DNA of 64,000 bases from JANNPJ01 sp035474375. GTDB lineage: Bacteria > Actinomycetota > Actinomycetes > Actinomycetales > Kineosporiaceae. The stretch spans positions 5,525-69,524 of the forward strand of contig DATINJ010000288.1 of assembly GCA_035474375.1 (NCBI GenBank), written 5' to 3'. Of the stretch, positions 18,541 to 27,464 are shown one piece after another. Position 1 is the first letter of the stretch. Each line of letters starts with the position of its first letter. A program made the translations under genes and the position numbers. The notes below the pieces were generated by a model. It searched no databases, was not told where the DNA came from, and saw nothing but the letters and a program-made list of their open reading frames with translations.

Positions 18541-20396
18541 CCTCAGCCCGATTGGTGCAGCGCGCGAAGGGTCTGCTGAAGGTCTTCAATGTGGCGGGCG
18601 TGCTGGAGGCGGCGGACGTCCAGGTCGCGATCCGGCTCGGCACGCTCGGCGGCGAGCCGGCGGAGTCGGTGCTGTTGGCCGCGGCGCTCACGGTCCGGGC
18701 GGTGCGGCTGGGATCGGTCTGCGTCGACCTGGCCCGGTTGAGCGAGGTCGCCGTCGATGATCCGGAGGTGATCCTCACCGATCTGCCCTGGCCTGATCCG
18801 ATCGCGTTGGAAGCCGCGCTGCGAGCCAGTCCGCTGGTGAACGCACCGGTCAACGGTCGGCTGACGCCGCTTCGGCTGGTGGATACGGACAGCGCGACCC
18901 TGCTCTATCTGGACCGGTACTGGCGGCAGGAACAGATCATCCGGGCCGCGCTCGCCGAGCGGGATCTGACCCGCCCGCCCGTCACGGCCACCGATCGGCT
19001 GGCCGAGCGGCTGGCGAAGCTGTTCCCCGGGCCGGCCCCGGACCGGCAGCGGATCGGGGCGGCACTGGCCGCGACCCGGTGGACGACGGTACTGGCCGGC
19101 GGGCCGGGAACCGGCAAGACCCACACCGTGGCGCGGGTGCTGAAACTGCTTGAGCGGCTGGACCAACCGAGCCTGCGGATTGCCCTGGCGGCGCCCACCG
19201 GGAAGGCTGCGGCCCGGCTGCAGGAGGCGGTCCGCGAGCAGGCGGGGGAACTCGAGCTACCGGAGCTGTCGGCGATGACGTTGCACCGGCTGCTCGGGTG
19301 GCGACCGAACAGCACCACCCGGTTCAAGCATGACGCCGGCAATCACCTGCCGTACGACGTCGTCGTCCTGGACGAGAGCTCGATGGTGTCGCTGACCATG
19401 ATGGCCCGGCTGCTGGAGGCCCTGCGCCCGCAGACCCGGTTGATCCTGGTCGGCGACCCGGACCAGTTGACGTCGGTGGACGCCGGTGCCGTGCTCGGTG
19501 ACCTGGTCGCCCGCCCGGTCACCGCCGAGGTCGACGAGGCACTGGTGCAGCTGGTCGGCGCGGACCTGGACCTCATCGACAGCCTTGACAGCGCGGTCCC
19601 GGCCGACGATCTGGGCGAAGCGGCGCTGAGCGAGGCCGAGCGCTCCCGGCTCGGAGCCGGGATCGTCCGGCTGAGCCGAGGCCGGCGGTTCGGTGGCGCG
19701 ATCGCCGAACTTGCCGTCGCCGTCCGTACCGGGGATGCCGACCGGGCACTCGAGCTGCTGCATGCCGGTGGACCGTTGTCGCTCACCGCACCGGGTTCCA
19801 TCGGTGCGGTGCAGGCGGACCTGATTCGCGCCGATTCGGCGGTCCGAGCGGCCGCCTCGGCCGGCGACATCCGCACCGCCCTGGCGCATCTGGAAGACCA
19901 CCGGTTGCTGTGCGCCCACCGCGAAGGGCCGTTCGGCGTCCGGGAATGGGATCGGCTGGCGTCCGGCTGGGTATCGGCGCCGTTCGACGAGTGGTACCCG
20001 GGGCAGCCGCTCCTGGTCACCGCGAACGATTACGAGGCAAAGGTTTACAACGGCGACACCGGTGTCGTGGTGGCGCTGGACGGGGCGCTGGTTGCGGCGT
20101 TCGGTCAGGGCGATGCGCCGGTGCTGCTGCCCCCGACCCTGCTGGCCTCGATCGAAACCGTGCACGCGATGACGATCCACCGCAGCCAGGGCAGCCAGTA
20201 CGACACCGTTTCAGTGGTGCTGCCGCCGGTCGAATCCTCGCTCCTGACCCGGGAATTGCTGTACACGGCGGTCACCCGGGCCCGTAAGCAGGTCCGATTG
20301 CTGGGCACCGACGAGGCGTTTCGCGCCGGGGTGAACCGGCGAGTGCTGCGCGCCAGCGGACTGCAGCGCCAGGTCCGGGCCGTCTCCGGGGCCTGA
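18537..20396 (+). CDS. recD: Exodeoxyribonuclease V subunit alpha (RecD)
   Basis: 619-residue SF1B helicase, the 5'-3' motor of RecBCD. Walker A GGPGTGKTHTV at about residue 187, Walker B VVLDESSMVSL near 278, motif III GDPDQLTSVDAGAVLGD, and motifs near the C-terminus (TIHRSQGSQYDTV, LLYTAVTRARKQV) are all present. The ATG overlaps the recB stop (ATGA), completing the recC-recB-recD operon. It is followed by a hairpin shared with the convergent TetR gene. Many actinomycetes rely on AdnAB instead; this window shows a full RecBCD set. Confidence 0.95.
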   Translation: MTSARLVQRAKGLLKVFNVAGVLEAADVQVAIRLGTLGGEPAESVLLAAALTVRAVRLGSVCVDLARLSEVAVDDPEVILTDLPWPDPIALEAALRASPLVNAPVNGRLTPLRLVDTDSATLLYLDRYWRQEQIIRAALAERDLTRPPVTATDRLAERLAKLFPGPAPDRQRIGAALAATRWTTVLAGGPGTGKTHTVARVLKLLERLDQPSLRIALAAPTGKAAARLQEAVREQAGELELPELSAMTLHRLLGWRPNSTTRFKHDAGNHLPYDVVVLDESSMVSLTMMARLLEALRPQTRLILVGDPDQLTSVDAGAVLGDLVARPVTAEVDEALVQLVGADLDLIDSLDSAVPADDLGEAALSEAERSRLGAGIVRLSRGRRFGGAIAELAVAVRTGDADRALELLHAGGPLSLTAPGSIGAVQADLIRADSAVRAAASAGDIRTALAHLEDHRLLCAHREGPFGVREWDRLASGWVSAPFDEWYPGQPLLVTANDYEAKVYNGDTGVVVALDGALVAAFGQGDAPVLLPPTLLASIETVHAMTIHRSQGSQYDTVSVVLPPVESSLLTRELLYTAVTRARKQVRLLGTDEAFRAGVNRRVLRASGLQRQVRAVSGA

Positions 20397-20399
20397 CTC

Positions 20400-20431
20400 A
20401 GAGCCTGTTTCGGACTTCCAAAACAGGCTCT
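20400..20431. terminator. Bidirectional hairpin terminator
   Basis: Perfect 11-bp stem AGAGCCTGTTT (20400-20410) with AAACAGGCTCT (20421-20431) and a 10-nt loop, lying exactly between the recD stop and the stop codon of the convergent TetR gene. Confidence 0.85.
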
Positions 20432-21045
20432 CAGGGGAGATCTTCGCCGAAGAGCGCGCCGATCAGCCGGACGCACCGGGCGGTCATCTGTTCGGCCGTC
20501 TGGTCGGGGTGCTCGAGCCACCAGTTGACCAGCGCGTCGACGACGCTCAGCCAGACGGCTGTCATCGCCGAGATGTCGAGTTGATGCGTGACGCCCTGCT
20601 GGTGCAGCAGGACAGTGACACCCTGGTCTGCGGTTTTGGTGATGCGCTCCCGGTAGCCCCCGATTGCGGCGGCGATCGGGCCGGTGCGGGGGGCCGACTC
20701 GTCGAAGAACAGCTTCCAGATGTAGGGCTGTGGCTCCAGGATGGTGAAGATCCCCTGCAGGGTCTCCAGCGCACGGACCAACCCCTCGCTGCTGCCGTGC
20801 GCGATTCGCTCGATCTCGTCGGCGATCACCGTTCCGGCCCGCTCGACGGCCGCCAGGAAGAGCCCTTCCTTGGAGTCGAAGTAGCTGTAGATCAAGGGTT
20901 TCGAAATCCCGGCCCGCTCGGCGATCCGGGCGATCGAGGCACCTGCGTACCCGTGCTCGCCGAACTCGGCCGAGGCGACGTCCAGGATCTGGTTCTCCCG
21001 ATCGAGCCGGGGCACGCCTTTGGTTCCGGCGTTGGGTCTGACCAT
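20431..21045 (-). CDS. TetR/AcrR family transcriptional regulator
   Basis: 204 residues. The N-terminal helix-turn-helix (about residues 15-62; ILDVASAEFGEHGYAGASIARIAERAG, read as separate motifs IARIAERAGISKP and LIYSYFDSKEGL) is typical of TetR. The C-terminal ligand domain is not diagnostic. It is divergent from the sterol-desaturase-type gene, and the 77-bp gap holds a long palindrome, so it most likely represses that gene and itself, with a lipid-like ligand possible (inference). Confidence 0.9.
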   Translation of the reverse strand: MVRPNAGTKGVPRLDRENQILDVASAEFGEHGYAGASIARIAERAGISKPLIYSYFDSKEGLFLAAVERAGTVIADEIERIAHGSSEGLVRALETLQGIFTILEPQPYIWKLFFDESAPRTGPIAAAIGGYRERITKTADQGVTVLLHQQGVTHQLDISAMTAVWLSVVDALVNWWLEHPDQTAEQMTARCVRLIGALFGEDLP

Positions 21046-21066
21046 GGCGCTAGCCTAGCGAATCAA

Positions 21067-21099
21067 TATGAACGTGCGGTAACTTACCGTATGGTCATA
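21067..21099. promoter_or_regulatory. Likely TetR operator
   Basis: 33-bp interrupted palindrome with 16-nt arms (13 of 16 matching) around a central C. The inner 13 bp, CGGTAACTTACCG, is perfect. It sits between the divergent tetR and hydroxylase starts. Confidence 0.75.
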
Positions 21100-21122
21100 T
21101 CGGCTTCAGAGAGGATGCCGCA

Positions 21123-22001
21123 ATGGACGACCTGCTCGACCCGTACCAGAACCCGGTGACGTTCGCGGCGCCGTTCTTCCTGCTCAGCATCGTGATCGAG
21201 CTCGCCGCCCTGCGCTGGCTGGACCCGGGCGCGAGCGCCGAGCCGGCCGCCGGCCCGCAGCTCAAGGGCTACCTGGCCAAGGATGCGCGCACCAGCATCC
21301 TGATGGGCCTCGGCTCGATCGTCTTCCTGACCCTGTTCAAGATCGGGACGTTCTTCGGGTTCGTCGCGGTGAGCGTCTACCTCGCGCCGTGGCATCTGCC
21401 AACCGGCCCCTGGTGGTACTGGGTGCTGCTGATGCTGACTCTTGACCTCGCGTTCTACCTGCATCACCGTTTCGTTCACCGGGTCCGGATCGGGTGGGCC
21501 GCGCATCAGGCGCATCACTCGTCGGAGTACTTCAACTTCGGCACCGCGCTGCGGCAGAAATGGAACCCGTGGACCGAGGCGCTCTTCTGGCTCCCGTTGC
21601 CGTTGCTCGGGTTCGCGCCGTGGACGCTGTACGTGGCCTTCAGCTTCAACCTGATCTACCAGTTCTTCACGCACACCGAGGTGATCGGCAAAATGTGGCG
21701 GCCGATCGAGTTCATCATGAACACGCCGTCCCACCATCGGGTGCATCACGGCAGTGATGCCATCTACCTGGACAAGAATTTCGCCGGCATCTTCATCATC
21801 TGGGACCGGATGTTCGGCAGTTTTCAGCCGGAGATCCACCGGCCGACCTATGGCCTGACCAAGCAGGTCGGCACCTACAACCTGCTCGTCCTGCAGTACG
21901 GCGACTACGCGCAGATGGTGCGGGACGTGCGGGGCGCCGCAACCCTGCGCGACAAGCTGGGCTACGTCCTCGGCCCGCCGGGCTGGCAACCGCACTCGTA
22001 G
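21123..22001 (+). CDS. Sterol desaturase/fatty acid hydroxylase family membrane protein
   Basis: 292-residue integral membrane di-iron hydroxylase. The histidine clusters are visible in order: HHRFVHR, HQAHHS and HRVHHG, separated by hydrophobic segments, as in the fatty acid hydroxylase superfamily. Four or so membrane segments. ATG start preceded by GAGAGG. The substrate cannot be read from sequence; a lipid or carotenoid hydroxyl/desaturation reaction is the family norm. Regulation is probably by the divergent TetR protein through the palindrome at 21067-21099. Confidence 0.87.
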   Translation: MDDLLDPYQNPVTFAAPFFLLSIVIELAALRWLDPGASAEPAAGPQLKGYLAKDARTSILMGLGSIVFLTLFKIGTFFGFVAVSVYLAPWHLPTGPWWYWVLLMLTLDLAFYLHHRFVHRVRIGWAAHQAHHSSEYFNFGTALRQKWNPWTEALFWLPLPLLGFAPWTLYVAFSFNLIYQFFTHTEVIGKMWRPIEFIMNTPSHHRVHHGSDAIYLDKNFAGIFIIWDRMFGSFQPEIHRPTYGLTKQVGTYNLLVLQYGDYAQMVRDVRGAATLRDKLGYVLGPPGWQPHS

Positions 22002-22007
22002 ACCGGT

Positions 22008-22568
22008 TCATCCGGCCTGCCATTCCGCCGCCAAGATGGCATAGACGACTTCGTCGGCCCACTCCCCCTTGAAGATCTCGTTCTTGACGAAATGCGCTTC
22101 CTGGCGCATGCCCAGCCGGGTCGCCAGCTTCGCCGAAGACACGTTGCGGGCATCCAAGCGGGCGATCACCCGATGCAGCCCCAGTTGCCCGAAGGCGAGC
22201 TCCAGCATCGCCCTGGCCGCCTCGGTGGCATACCCCTGGCCGGTGACGTCAGGGTGGAAGACATACCCCAGTTCACCTGCGGCATGCTCGCGACTGCGGA
22301 AGAACAACACCAGATCACCGATCAGCCGGCCGGTCTCGACCAGCTCGGCGCCGAGGGTCAGGGCCTGCCCTTCGAGGGTGAGCGCGGTGCGCCCCAGATC
22401 GGTCCGGAGCCGACCGAGTAGCACCTCGCGAGTCATCGGCTCGAACGGTAGATACCGGCACACCTCGGCCTGACCACGATAGGTCAGGAGCGAATCGACG
22501 TCAGCCGTGGTCAGCGGACGCAACCGGAGCCGGTCCGTGAGGATCGGGTATTTCGGGTGCAATTGCAT
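22008..22568 (-). CDS. GNAT N-acetyltransferase (RimJ/RimL-like)
   Basis: About 186 residues. N-terminal ILTDRLRLRPLT and the acetyl-CoA loop ELGYVFHPDVTGQGYATEAAR, split here as YVFHPDVTGQGYATEA, are typical of the Acetyltransf_3 group, as is HRVIARLDARNVSSAKLATRLG. The acceptor is unknown. I take the ATG at 22568; a TTG at 22586 has a better placed GGAGAGG and would add six residues. It converges with the hydroxylase gene (6 bp gap). Confidence 0.87.
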   Translation of the reverse strand: MQLHPKYPILTDRLRLRPLTTADVDSLLTYRGQAEVCRYLPFEPMTREVLLGRLRTDLGRTALTLEGQALTLGAELVETGRLIGDLVLFFRSREHAAGELGYVFHPDVTGQGYATEAARAMLELAFGQLGLHRVIARLDARNVSSAKLATRLGMRQEAHFVKNEIFKGEWADEVVYAILAAEWQAG

Positions 22569-22611
22569 CCTTCGATGCTGCCTCAACCTGTGCCTCTCCG
22601 CCGGACAGACT

Positions 22612-23037
22612 CTAGAGCCGGGACGTCGTCTCCTCGTCGAGTTTTCCGTCGAAGTACCGATCCAGCACGGCCTGGAACACCTTCTCCTGCGGCGCCGCTC
22701 GGGCGAACAACGTCATCGACGACTGGAGCTTCTGGGCATCGATCGAGCCGAAGATCTCTTCAGCGCTCGTCCCGCCGATCGTCGTCAACAGGTTCGCGCA
22801 TTCCAGCAAGCGCGCGCCGAGCACCGGGTGCTGCAGGTAGGCCTGCGCCTCGGGTAGCCCGCTGATCGCGTACAGCTGAGCCATCGGGCTGCGCCCGAGC
22901 CCGGCGAGTTGCGGGAAGACGAACCACATCCAGTGACTCTGCTTGCGAGCAGCCTGCAGTTCCTGGACGGCCCGTGGGTAGGTATCTGCCTCGTCTTGGG
23001 CAATCACGAAGCGCTCGAGTCGGTATTCATCAGCCAC
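22612..23037 (-). CDS. DUF1810 family protein
   Basis: 141-residue soluble protein. The features MWFVFPQLAGLGRSPMA, YLQHPVLGARLLECA and the C-terminal FARAAP-FQAVLDRYFDG region match DUF1810, a family without an assigned biochemical role. ATG start. It lies 43 bp upstream of the acetyltransferase gene on the same strand, so the two may be co-transcribed. No membrane segment or signal. Confidence 0.87.
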   Translation of the reverse strand: MADEYRLERFVIAQDEADTYPRAVQELQAARKQSHWMWFVFPQLAGLGRSPMAQLYAISGLPEAQAYLQHPVLGARLLECANLLTTIGGTSAEEIFGSIDAQKLQSSMTLFARAAPQEKVFQAVLDRYFDGKLDEETTSRL

Positions 23038-23097
23038 CGGCGCAGCCTACGCCGGACCGGTCCGGCCGTGCTGCTCACATCGGTTCGGTAGCACCGG

Positions 23098-23125
23098 TCA
23101 AGGATCACCATGGAACGGCCGAACA
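23098..23125 (+). promoter_or_regulatory. FliA-type (sigma-28) promoter candidate for the chemoreceptor
   Basis: TCAA at 23098-23101, 16-nt spacer, GCCGAACA at 23118-23125, 56 nt before the MCP start. Same architecture as the cheY promoter candidate at 45490-45517. Confidence 0.6.
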
Positions 23126-23181
23126 GAGAGCGGAAGATGATTTGAATGCCAACGTCCATGTGACGCCCTAGGAGCTTCTCG

Positions 23182-24744
23182 ATGTCCGTCTCTTCGCTGC
23201 CGATCCGCCGACTGGTGCCCCTGATCACCGTCATGATCGTGATCGGCGCACTGATGGCCGGCGGAGTTGCACTCTGGCAGACACATTCGGCCCGCACTGC
23301 CGAGAAATCGCTCAATTCGTACCTGGTCGCCAAGGAAAAGATCGAACGCTTTGAGCTGCTCGATTTGGACACCAAGTTCGAAACCCTGATCAGCCAGTCT
23401 TATCCGGCAACCGCCGAGACGCAGAAGAAGCTGATCACAGCGAGCGCCGCCGAGATGGGCTCGATCATCAGCGCCCTGGAGACTGCCCCGCTGAGCGGCC
23501 CGGAACACACCGCAGTGGACGCTATCGAAGCCGCGCGAAAGAACTACCTGTCTCTGGACATCGCCAAGTATGACCTCAGTACCCCGGAGAAACTCGCCAC
23601 GGCCAGGGCGGTCTTCGACAAGGCGCTGGCAGCCCAGACCAACGCCGTGGTGACGGCCAAGAAGCTGCTGCAGCAAAGCGTGGTCCGGCAGCAGGGCCAG
23701 GTCCACGATGCGATCCGGAACCTCAACTGGTTGCTGCTGTCCGTATCGATCGGGGCGGGCCTGCTGATCGCCGCCGGGTTGTCGCTCTTCGGCCGCCAGT
23801 TGGTCCACCGCATCGGACTGCTGGACGATGCGTTGGGCAAGGTCGTGGGTGGGGATCTGCGGATCTCGGTCGATGCGCGAGGCAACGATGAGGTCGCCCA
23901 CATGGCCACCGGGGTGAATGCGCTCGCCGAGCGTCTGCGGACGGTCTTCGCCTCGATCGACGCGGCCGGTGGGCGGCTGCGTGGTTCCGCCGCTTCGCTG
24001 GAGGAAGTCGCCGAGCGGGTCGGCCGGACGGCGTCCGAGACCTCGGCCCAGGCCGAGGTAGTAGCCCGCACGGCGGACGAGGTCTCGCAGAATGTCCAGG
24101 CGGTGGCGGCCGGGGGCGAGCAGATGGGCACCTCGATCGGAGAGATCGCCCGGAACGCGAACGAGGCCGCCCGGGTCGCGACCGGAGCCGTGCAATCGGT
24201 GGTGACCACCACCGGGACGATGAACAAGCTGGGGGAATCGTCGCGGGAGATCGGGGACGTCGTCCGGTTGATCACGTCGATCGCGGAGCAGACGAACCTG
24301 CTGGCGTTGAACGCCACGATCGAGGCGGCTCGGGCCGGTGATGCCGGTAAGGGGTTCGCGGTGGTGGCCGACGAGGTCAAGCAACTCGCTCAGGAGACCG
24401 CTCGGGCCACCGAGGACATCTCGCAGCGGGTGGAAACCATTCAGGAAGACGCGGACCAGGCAGCCCAAGCGATCCTGGACATCGCGAGCGTGATCACCAG
24501 GATCAACGAGTTCCAGACCACGATCGCCAGCGCGGTGGAACAGCAGACGGCCACCACGCAGGCGATCAACGCCGGCGTATCGGATGCGGCTACCGGGTCC
24601 GGGCAGATCGCCCTGAGCATCGCCGGCGTGGCCGGATCCTCTGGTGAGACGGCGGCCTCGATGGGTGCGGCCCGAACCAACGCCGCCGAGCTGACCGCAA
24701 TGAGTGACGAGCTGGCCCAGATCGTATCCAGTTTCAGCTACTGA
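23182..24744 (+). CDS. Methyl-accepting chemotaxis protein
   Basis: 520-residue chemoreceptor: N-terminal membrane helix (about 10-31), an extracellular helical sensor of about 150 residues (four-helix-bundle type, no Cache motif seen), second membrane helix (about 183-204), HAMP domain, then the MCP signalling coiled coil. The hairpin tip is canonical (IAEQTNLLALNATIEAARAG, then KGFAVVADEVKQLA near residue 390). No C-terminal NWETF-type tether, so it depends on freely diffusing CheR. Ligand unknown. Convergent with the GGDEF-EAL gene 9 bp downstream. A FliA-like promoter upstream links it to cheY-cheR-cheX at 45 kb. Confidence 0.95.
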   Translation: MSVSSLPIRRLVPLITVMIVIGALMAGGVALWQTHSARTAEKSLNSYLVAKEKIERFELLDLDTKFETLISQSYPATAETQKKLITASAAEMGSIISALETAPLSGPEHTAVDAIEAARKNYLSLDIAKYDLSTPEKLATARAVFDKALAAQTNAVVTAKKLLQQSVVRQQGQVHDAIRNLNWLLLSVSIGAGLLIAAGLSLFGRQLVHRIGLLDDALGKVVGGDLRISVDARGNDEVAHMATGVNALAERLRTVFASIDAAGGRLRGSAASLEEVAERVGRTASETSAQAEVVARTADEVSQNVQAVAAGGEQMGTSIGEIARNANEAARVATGAVQSVVTTTGTMNKLGESSREIGDVVRLITSIAEQTNLLALNATIEAARAGDAGKGFAVVADEVKQLAQETARATEDISQRVETIQEDADQAAQAILDIASVITRINEFQTTIASAVEQQTATTQAINAGVSDAATGSGQIALSIAGVAGSSGETAASMGAARTNAAELTAMSDELAQIVSSFSY

Positions 24745-24753
24745 GACGCCCCG

Positions 24754-26949
24754 CTACCAAACTGTTTCGGGCGCGGAGGGACGCTGGAAGCGGTTCGGAC
24801 CGATCACCAAGGGAACCTGCGGGCTCCAGCTCTGACCCGGGGCCGCCAGCAGCAGCCCTTGGACGTGGGTGACCCCGAGCTCGGCCAGGTGCAGCAGGTC
24901 GTCGACCTCCTCGACGCCCTCGGCACAGACCGTCAGGTCGAGTCGGTGCGCGTAGGTGAGCAGAGCCAGCAGGACCGCAGTCCGAGCGGCGTCAGTGGAG
25001 CAGCCAGCCACCAGCGACCGGTCCACCTTGAGCACGTCCGGTCGCAACGTCGCCAGCCGGGCGAACTCATGGCTACCGGCACCGACATCGTCGAGGGCGA
25101 TCCGGGCACCTCGGGCGCGCAGGACAGCCACCGAGGCGAGGACGGCCTCTGGATCGACGCCGTCCGGGTCCTCACTCAACTCGACGACCACGCCGCTCAG
25201 GTGGATCGGCAGCCCGGCGATGAACCGCTCGGAGACAATCGCTCGGGCGGACACGTTCACGAACAGGTCCTGGCCCTGGGGTCGTCCGGGAAGGTCGATC
25301 GCGGCTCGGATGGCCGCAAGCTCCAGCAGGTCACCGTCCCCCGCCGCATGCGCTCGACGGAACACGTCCTCGACGGCGCTGTGGCTCTCCAGCCCGGTGA
25401 ATCGGGCCAGCGCTTCGTGACCGGCGACGGACGACGTCGCCACATCAATGATCGGCTGCGTGAGGATGGTGAACGCGGGCAGCAACCGGTCCGCCGTGAT
25501 CGCCGAAACAGGTTGCCCATGAACGAAAATCCGATCGCGACCGGCACGCTTCGCGGCGTAGAGAGCCTCGTCGGCACTGGCCACGGCGGCGCCCGGCTCG
25601 GTGTGCGGGTCCCAGACTGCGACACCGGCCGAGAAGGTCTGCCCGCCGGGGGTGACGGACCGCAACCGGTGCAGCACCCGGACCAGGTCGGCAGCGGTCA
25701 GTCCAAGCATCAGGACGGCGAATTCCTCACCGCCGTAACGGGCCAGCAGCGCCTCGGCCGGGAGTACCTCGGTCCAGGCCTTGACCGCATCCTGCAGCAG
25801 TCGATCGCCGGCCTGATGGCCATGCGAGTCGTTGAAGGCCTTGAACCTGTCCAAGTCGAGGATCGCGACGCAAAGCGTGGTGTCCCGCTCTCGGCTGAGC
25901 TTGCAGGCCCGCGGCAATTCGTGGTCCCAGGTGCGGCGGTTCGGCGCTCCGGTGAGAAAGTCCGAGCGGGCCAAGGCGGTGAGCCGTACCGACTGGTCTT
26001 GCACCGTGTTCAACAGACCGTCCATCCGGAACAACACCAGCCCGGACAGCAGGAGCGTGCCGATGCCGATCACTGGCCAATCGATCTCCCCATCGGTCGC
26101 GCCGTCTACCAGCAGGGCGGCACCCGGCAGCATCAGCCCACCGGCCAGTGCCAGCAACCGGCCTCGAGTCGGGATCGGGTTGGACCGATCCGGACCCGCG
26201 TCGTCCAGTTCTTTCATCGACGGCACGCAGGCAGCGGCGGCCAGCAACAGGTAGGCGATCAACCAGAAACAGTCGATCCAGTAGAAGGAACTCTGGTCCA
26301 GGCTGAGAAAGGCGAACTCGTAAGCAGAGTCGGCGACCAGCGTGAGCGTCAAGGCGGCGGCGAGCAGCTGGAACGAGGCGGTCCGGGCGCCGGCCGCGGA
26401 ATACATTCGGGCGATCACCCCGAGCAGGAACAAGTCGGCAAGCGGGTAGGCCGCGCTCATCACCTTGACGACCAGCGACAGGCTGGAGTCGGCGGCCAGC
26501 GGGACGACGAGGAAGACGCCCACCAGAACCGCGGCCCCGACGGTGACGATCGCGGCGTCCAGAAACGCGGCGACATCACGGCCACCGGACCTGCCCCGGA
26601 CGAACATCAACGCGCCGGCCCCGAGCGCCACGTAGGCCGAGAGGTAGAACGCGTCCGACGGGGCCGGGTAGCGGCCCGGGATCAGGGACTGCTCCGCCGC
26701 CCAGACCAGGTCACCAACCACCCAGCCGGAGGCACCGAGGAGCAGCAGGAACCAACCGCGCCGACGCTGCGGCCGATGATGGCGCAAGCCGAGGAAACCG
26801 ATCGCCACCGCCAATCCGGCGATCAACTGATACAGCACCTGATGCTGGACCTCGGACAGCGGCAGAAACAGGTACAGCGGTACCGCAAGCGCCAGCATCG
26901 CGAGACCCAGCAGCAACCCGCGACTCGACACGTCAGCGGTGCGGTGCAT
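24754..26949 (-). CDS. Membrane diguanylate cyclase/phosphodiesterase (GGDEF-EAL)
   Basis: 731 residues. About nine or ten membrane helices fill the first 310 residues, a putative membrane sensor. The GGDEF domain has SDFLTGAPNRRTWD, DLDRFKAFNDSHGHQAGD and GGEEF, so cyclase catalysis is plausible; no RxxD inhibitory site precedes it. The EAL domain keeps the metal and catalytic positions (HEALAR, VNVSAR, ELSE, DDVGAG, LKVDRSL, AEGVEE), suggesting phosphodiesterase activity as well, though DDVGAGS departs from the usual DDFGTGYS. Likely sets c-di-GMP in relation to motility or attachment. ATG start at 26949. Monocistronic. Confidence 0.93.
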   Translation of the reverse strand: MHRTADVSSRGLLLGLAMLALAVPLYLFLPLSEVQHQVLYQLIAGLAVAIGFLGLRHHRPQRRRGWFLLLLGASGWVVGDLVWAAEQSLIPGRYPAPSDAFYLSAYVALGAGALMFVRGRSGGRDVAAFLDAAIVTVGAAVLVGVFLVVPLAADSSLSLVVKVMSAAYPLADLFLLGVIARMYSAAGARTASFQLLAAALTLTLVADSAYEFAFLSLDQSSFYWIDCFWLIAYLLLAAAACVPSMKELDDAGPDRSNPIPTRGRLLALAGGLMLPGAALLVDGATDGEIDWPVIGIGTLLLSGLVLFRMDGLLNTVQDQSVRLTALARSDFLTGAPNRRTWDHELPRACKLSRERDTTLCVAILDLDRFKAFNDSHGHQAGDRLLQDAVKAWTEVLPAEALLARYGGEEFAVLMLGLTAADLVRVLHRLRSVTPGGQTFSAGVAVWDPHTEPGAAVASADEALYAAKRAGRDRIFVHGQPVSAITADRLLPAFTILTQPIIDVATSSVAGHEALARFTGLESHSAVEDVFRRAHAAGDGDLLELAAIRAAIDLPGRPQGQDLFVNVSARAIVSERFIAGLPIHLSGVVVELSEDPDGVDPEAVLASVAVLRARGARIALDDVGAGSHEFARLATLRPDVLKVDRSLVAGCSTDAARTAVLLALLTYAHRLDLTVCAEGVEEVDDLLHLAELGVTHVQGLLLAAPGQSWSPQVPLVIGPNRFQRPSAPETVW

Positions 26950-27058
26950 GGGTCGGCCCCCTCATCGTCACACTGACGGGAGCGAGAGTATCCATTTCTC
27001 GGCTCGATGTCCGAAGCGTCCAAGACTCGGTGCTCTTGCGCGACCTAGCCTGGTGGGT

Positions 27059-27451
27059 ATGAATCTGCGACCTGCTGTCATCGAACTCGTCGTCACCGAC
27101 ATGGCGGCAACCCTGGCCTTCTACCGGCTGCTCGGGCTCGACATCCCGGCCTCCGCAGACCAAGAGCCGCACGTGGAAACCGCATTCGGCGGCATCCGAC
27201 TGGCTTTCGACACCGAGGAAACGATCCGCTCGTTCGATCCGAGCTGGCAACCGCCGACCGGCGGCCACCGGATGGCCCTGGCCTTCGAGGCCGAGAGCCC
27301 AGCGGGCGTCGACGATGCCTGGAAGGAGATCACCGGGGCCGGCTATCACGGTCGACTCCAGCCGTGGGACGCCTTCTGGGGAATGCGTTACGCCGTCGTC
27401 CACGACCCGGACGGCACCCAACTCGACCTGTTCGCTCGGCTCCCGGAATAG
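27059..27451 (+). CDS. VOC/glyoxalase family protein
   Basis: 130-residue single-domain vicinal-oxygen-chelate protein: IELVVTDMAATLAFYRLLG at the N-terminus and VVHDPDGTQLDLFA at the C-terminus are the two halves of the fold. The ATG at 27059 is chosen because homology starts there; the frame is open further upstream without a start signal. It could be a lyase, dioxygenase or resistance-type binding protein; the sequence does not decide. Convergent with the AraC-type regulator (13 bp). Confidence 0.85.
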   Translation: MNLRPAVIELVVTDMAATLAFYRLLGLDIPASADQEPHVETAFGGIRLAFDTEETIRSFDPSWQPPTGGHRMALAFEAESPAGVDDAWKEITGAGYHGRLQPWDAFWGMRYAVVHDPDGTQLDLFARLPE

Positions 27452-27464
27452 CTTCTGCCGCAGA

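Noticed and set aside
24859..26976. Plus-strand open frame of 705 codons
   Set aside because: Antisense to the GGDEF-EAL gene, which has complete conserved motifs on the other strand.
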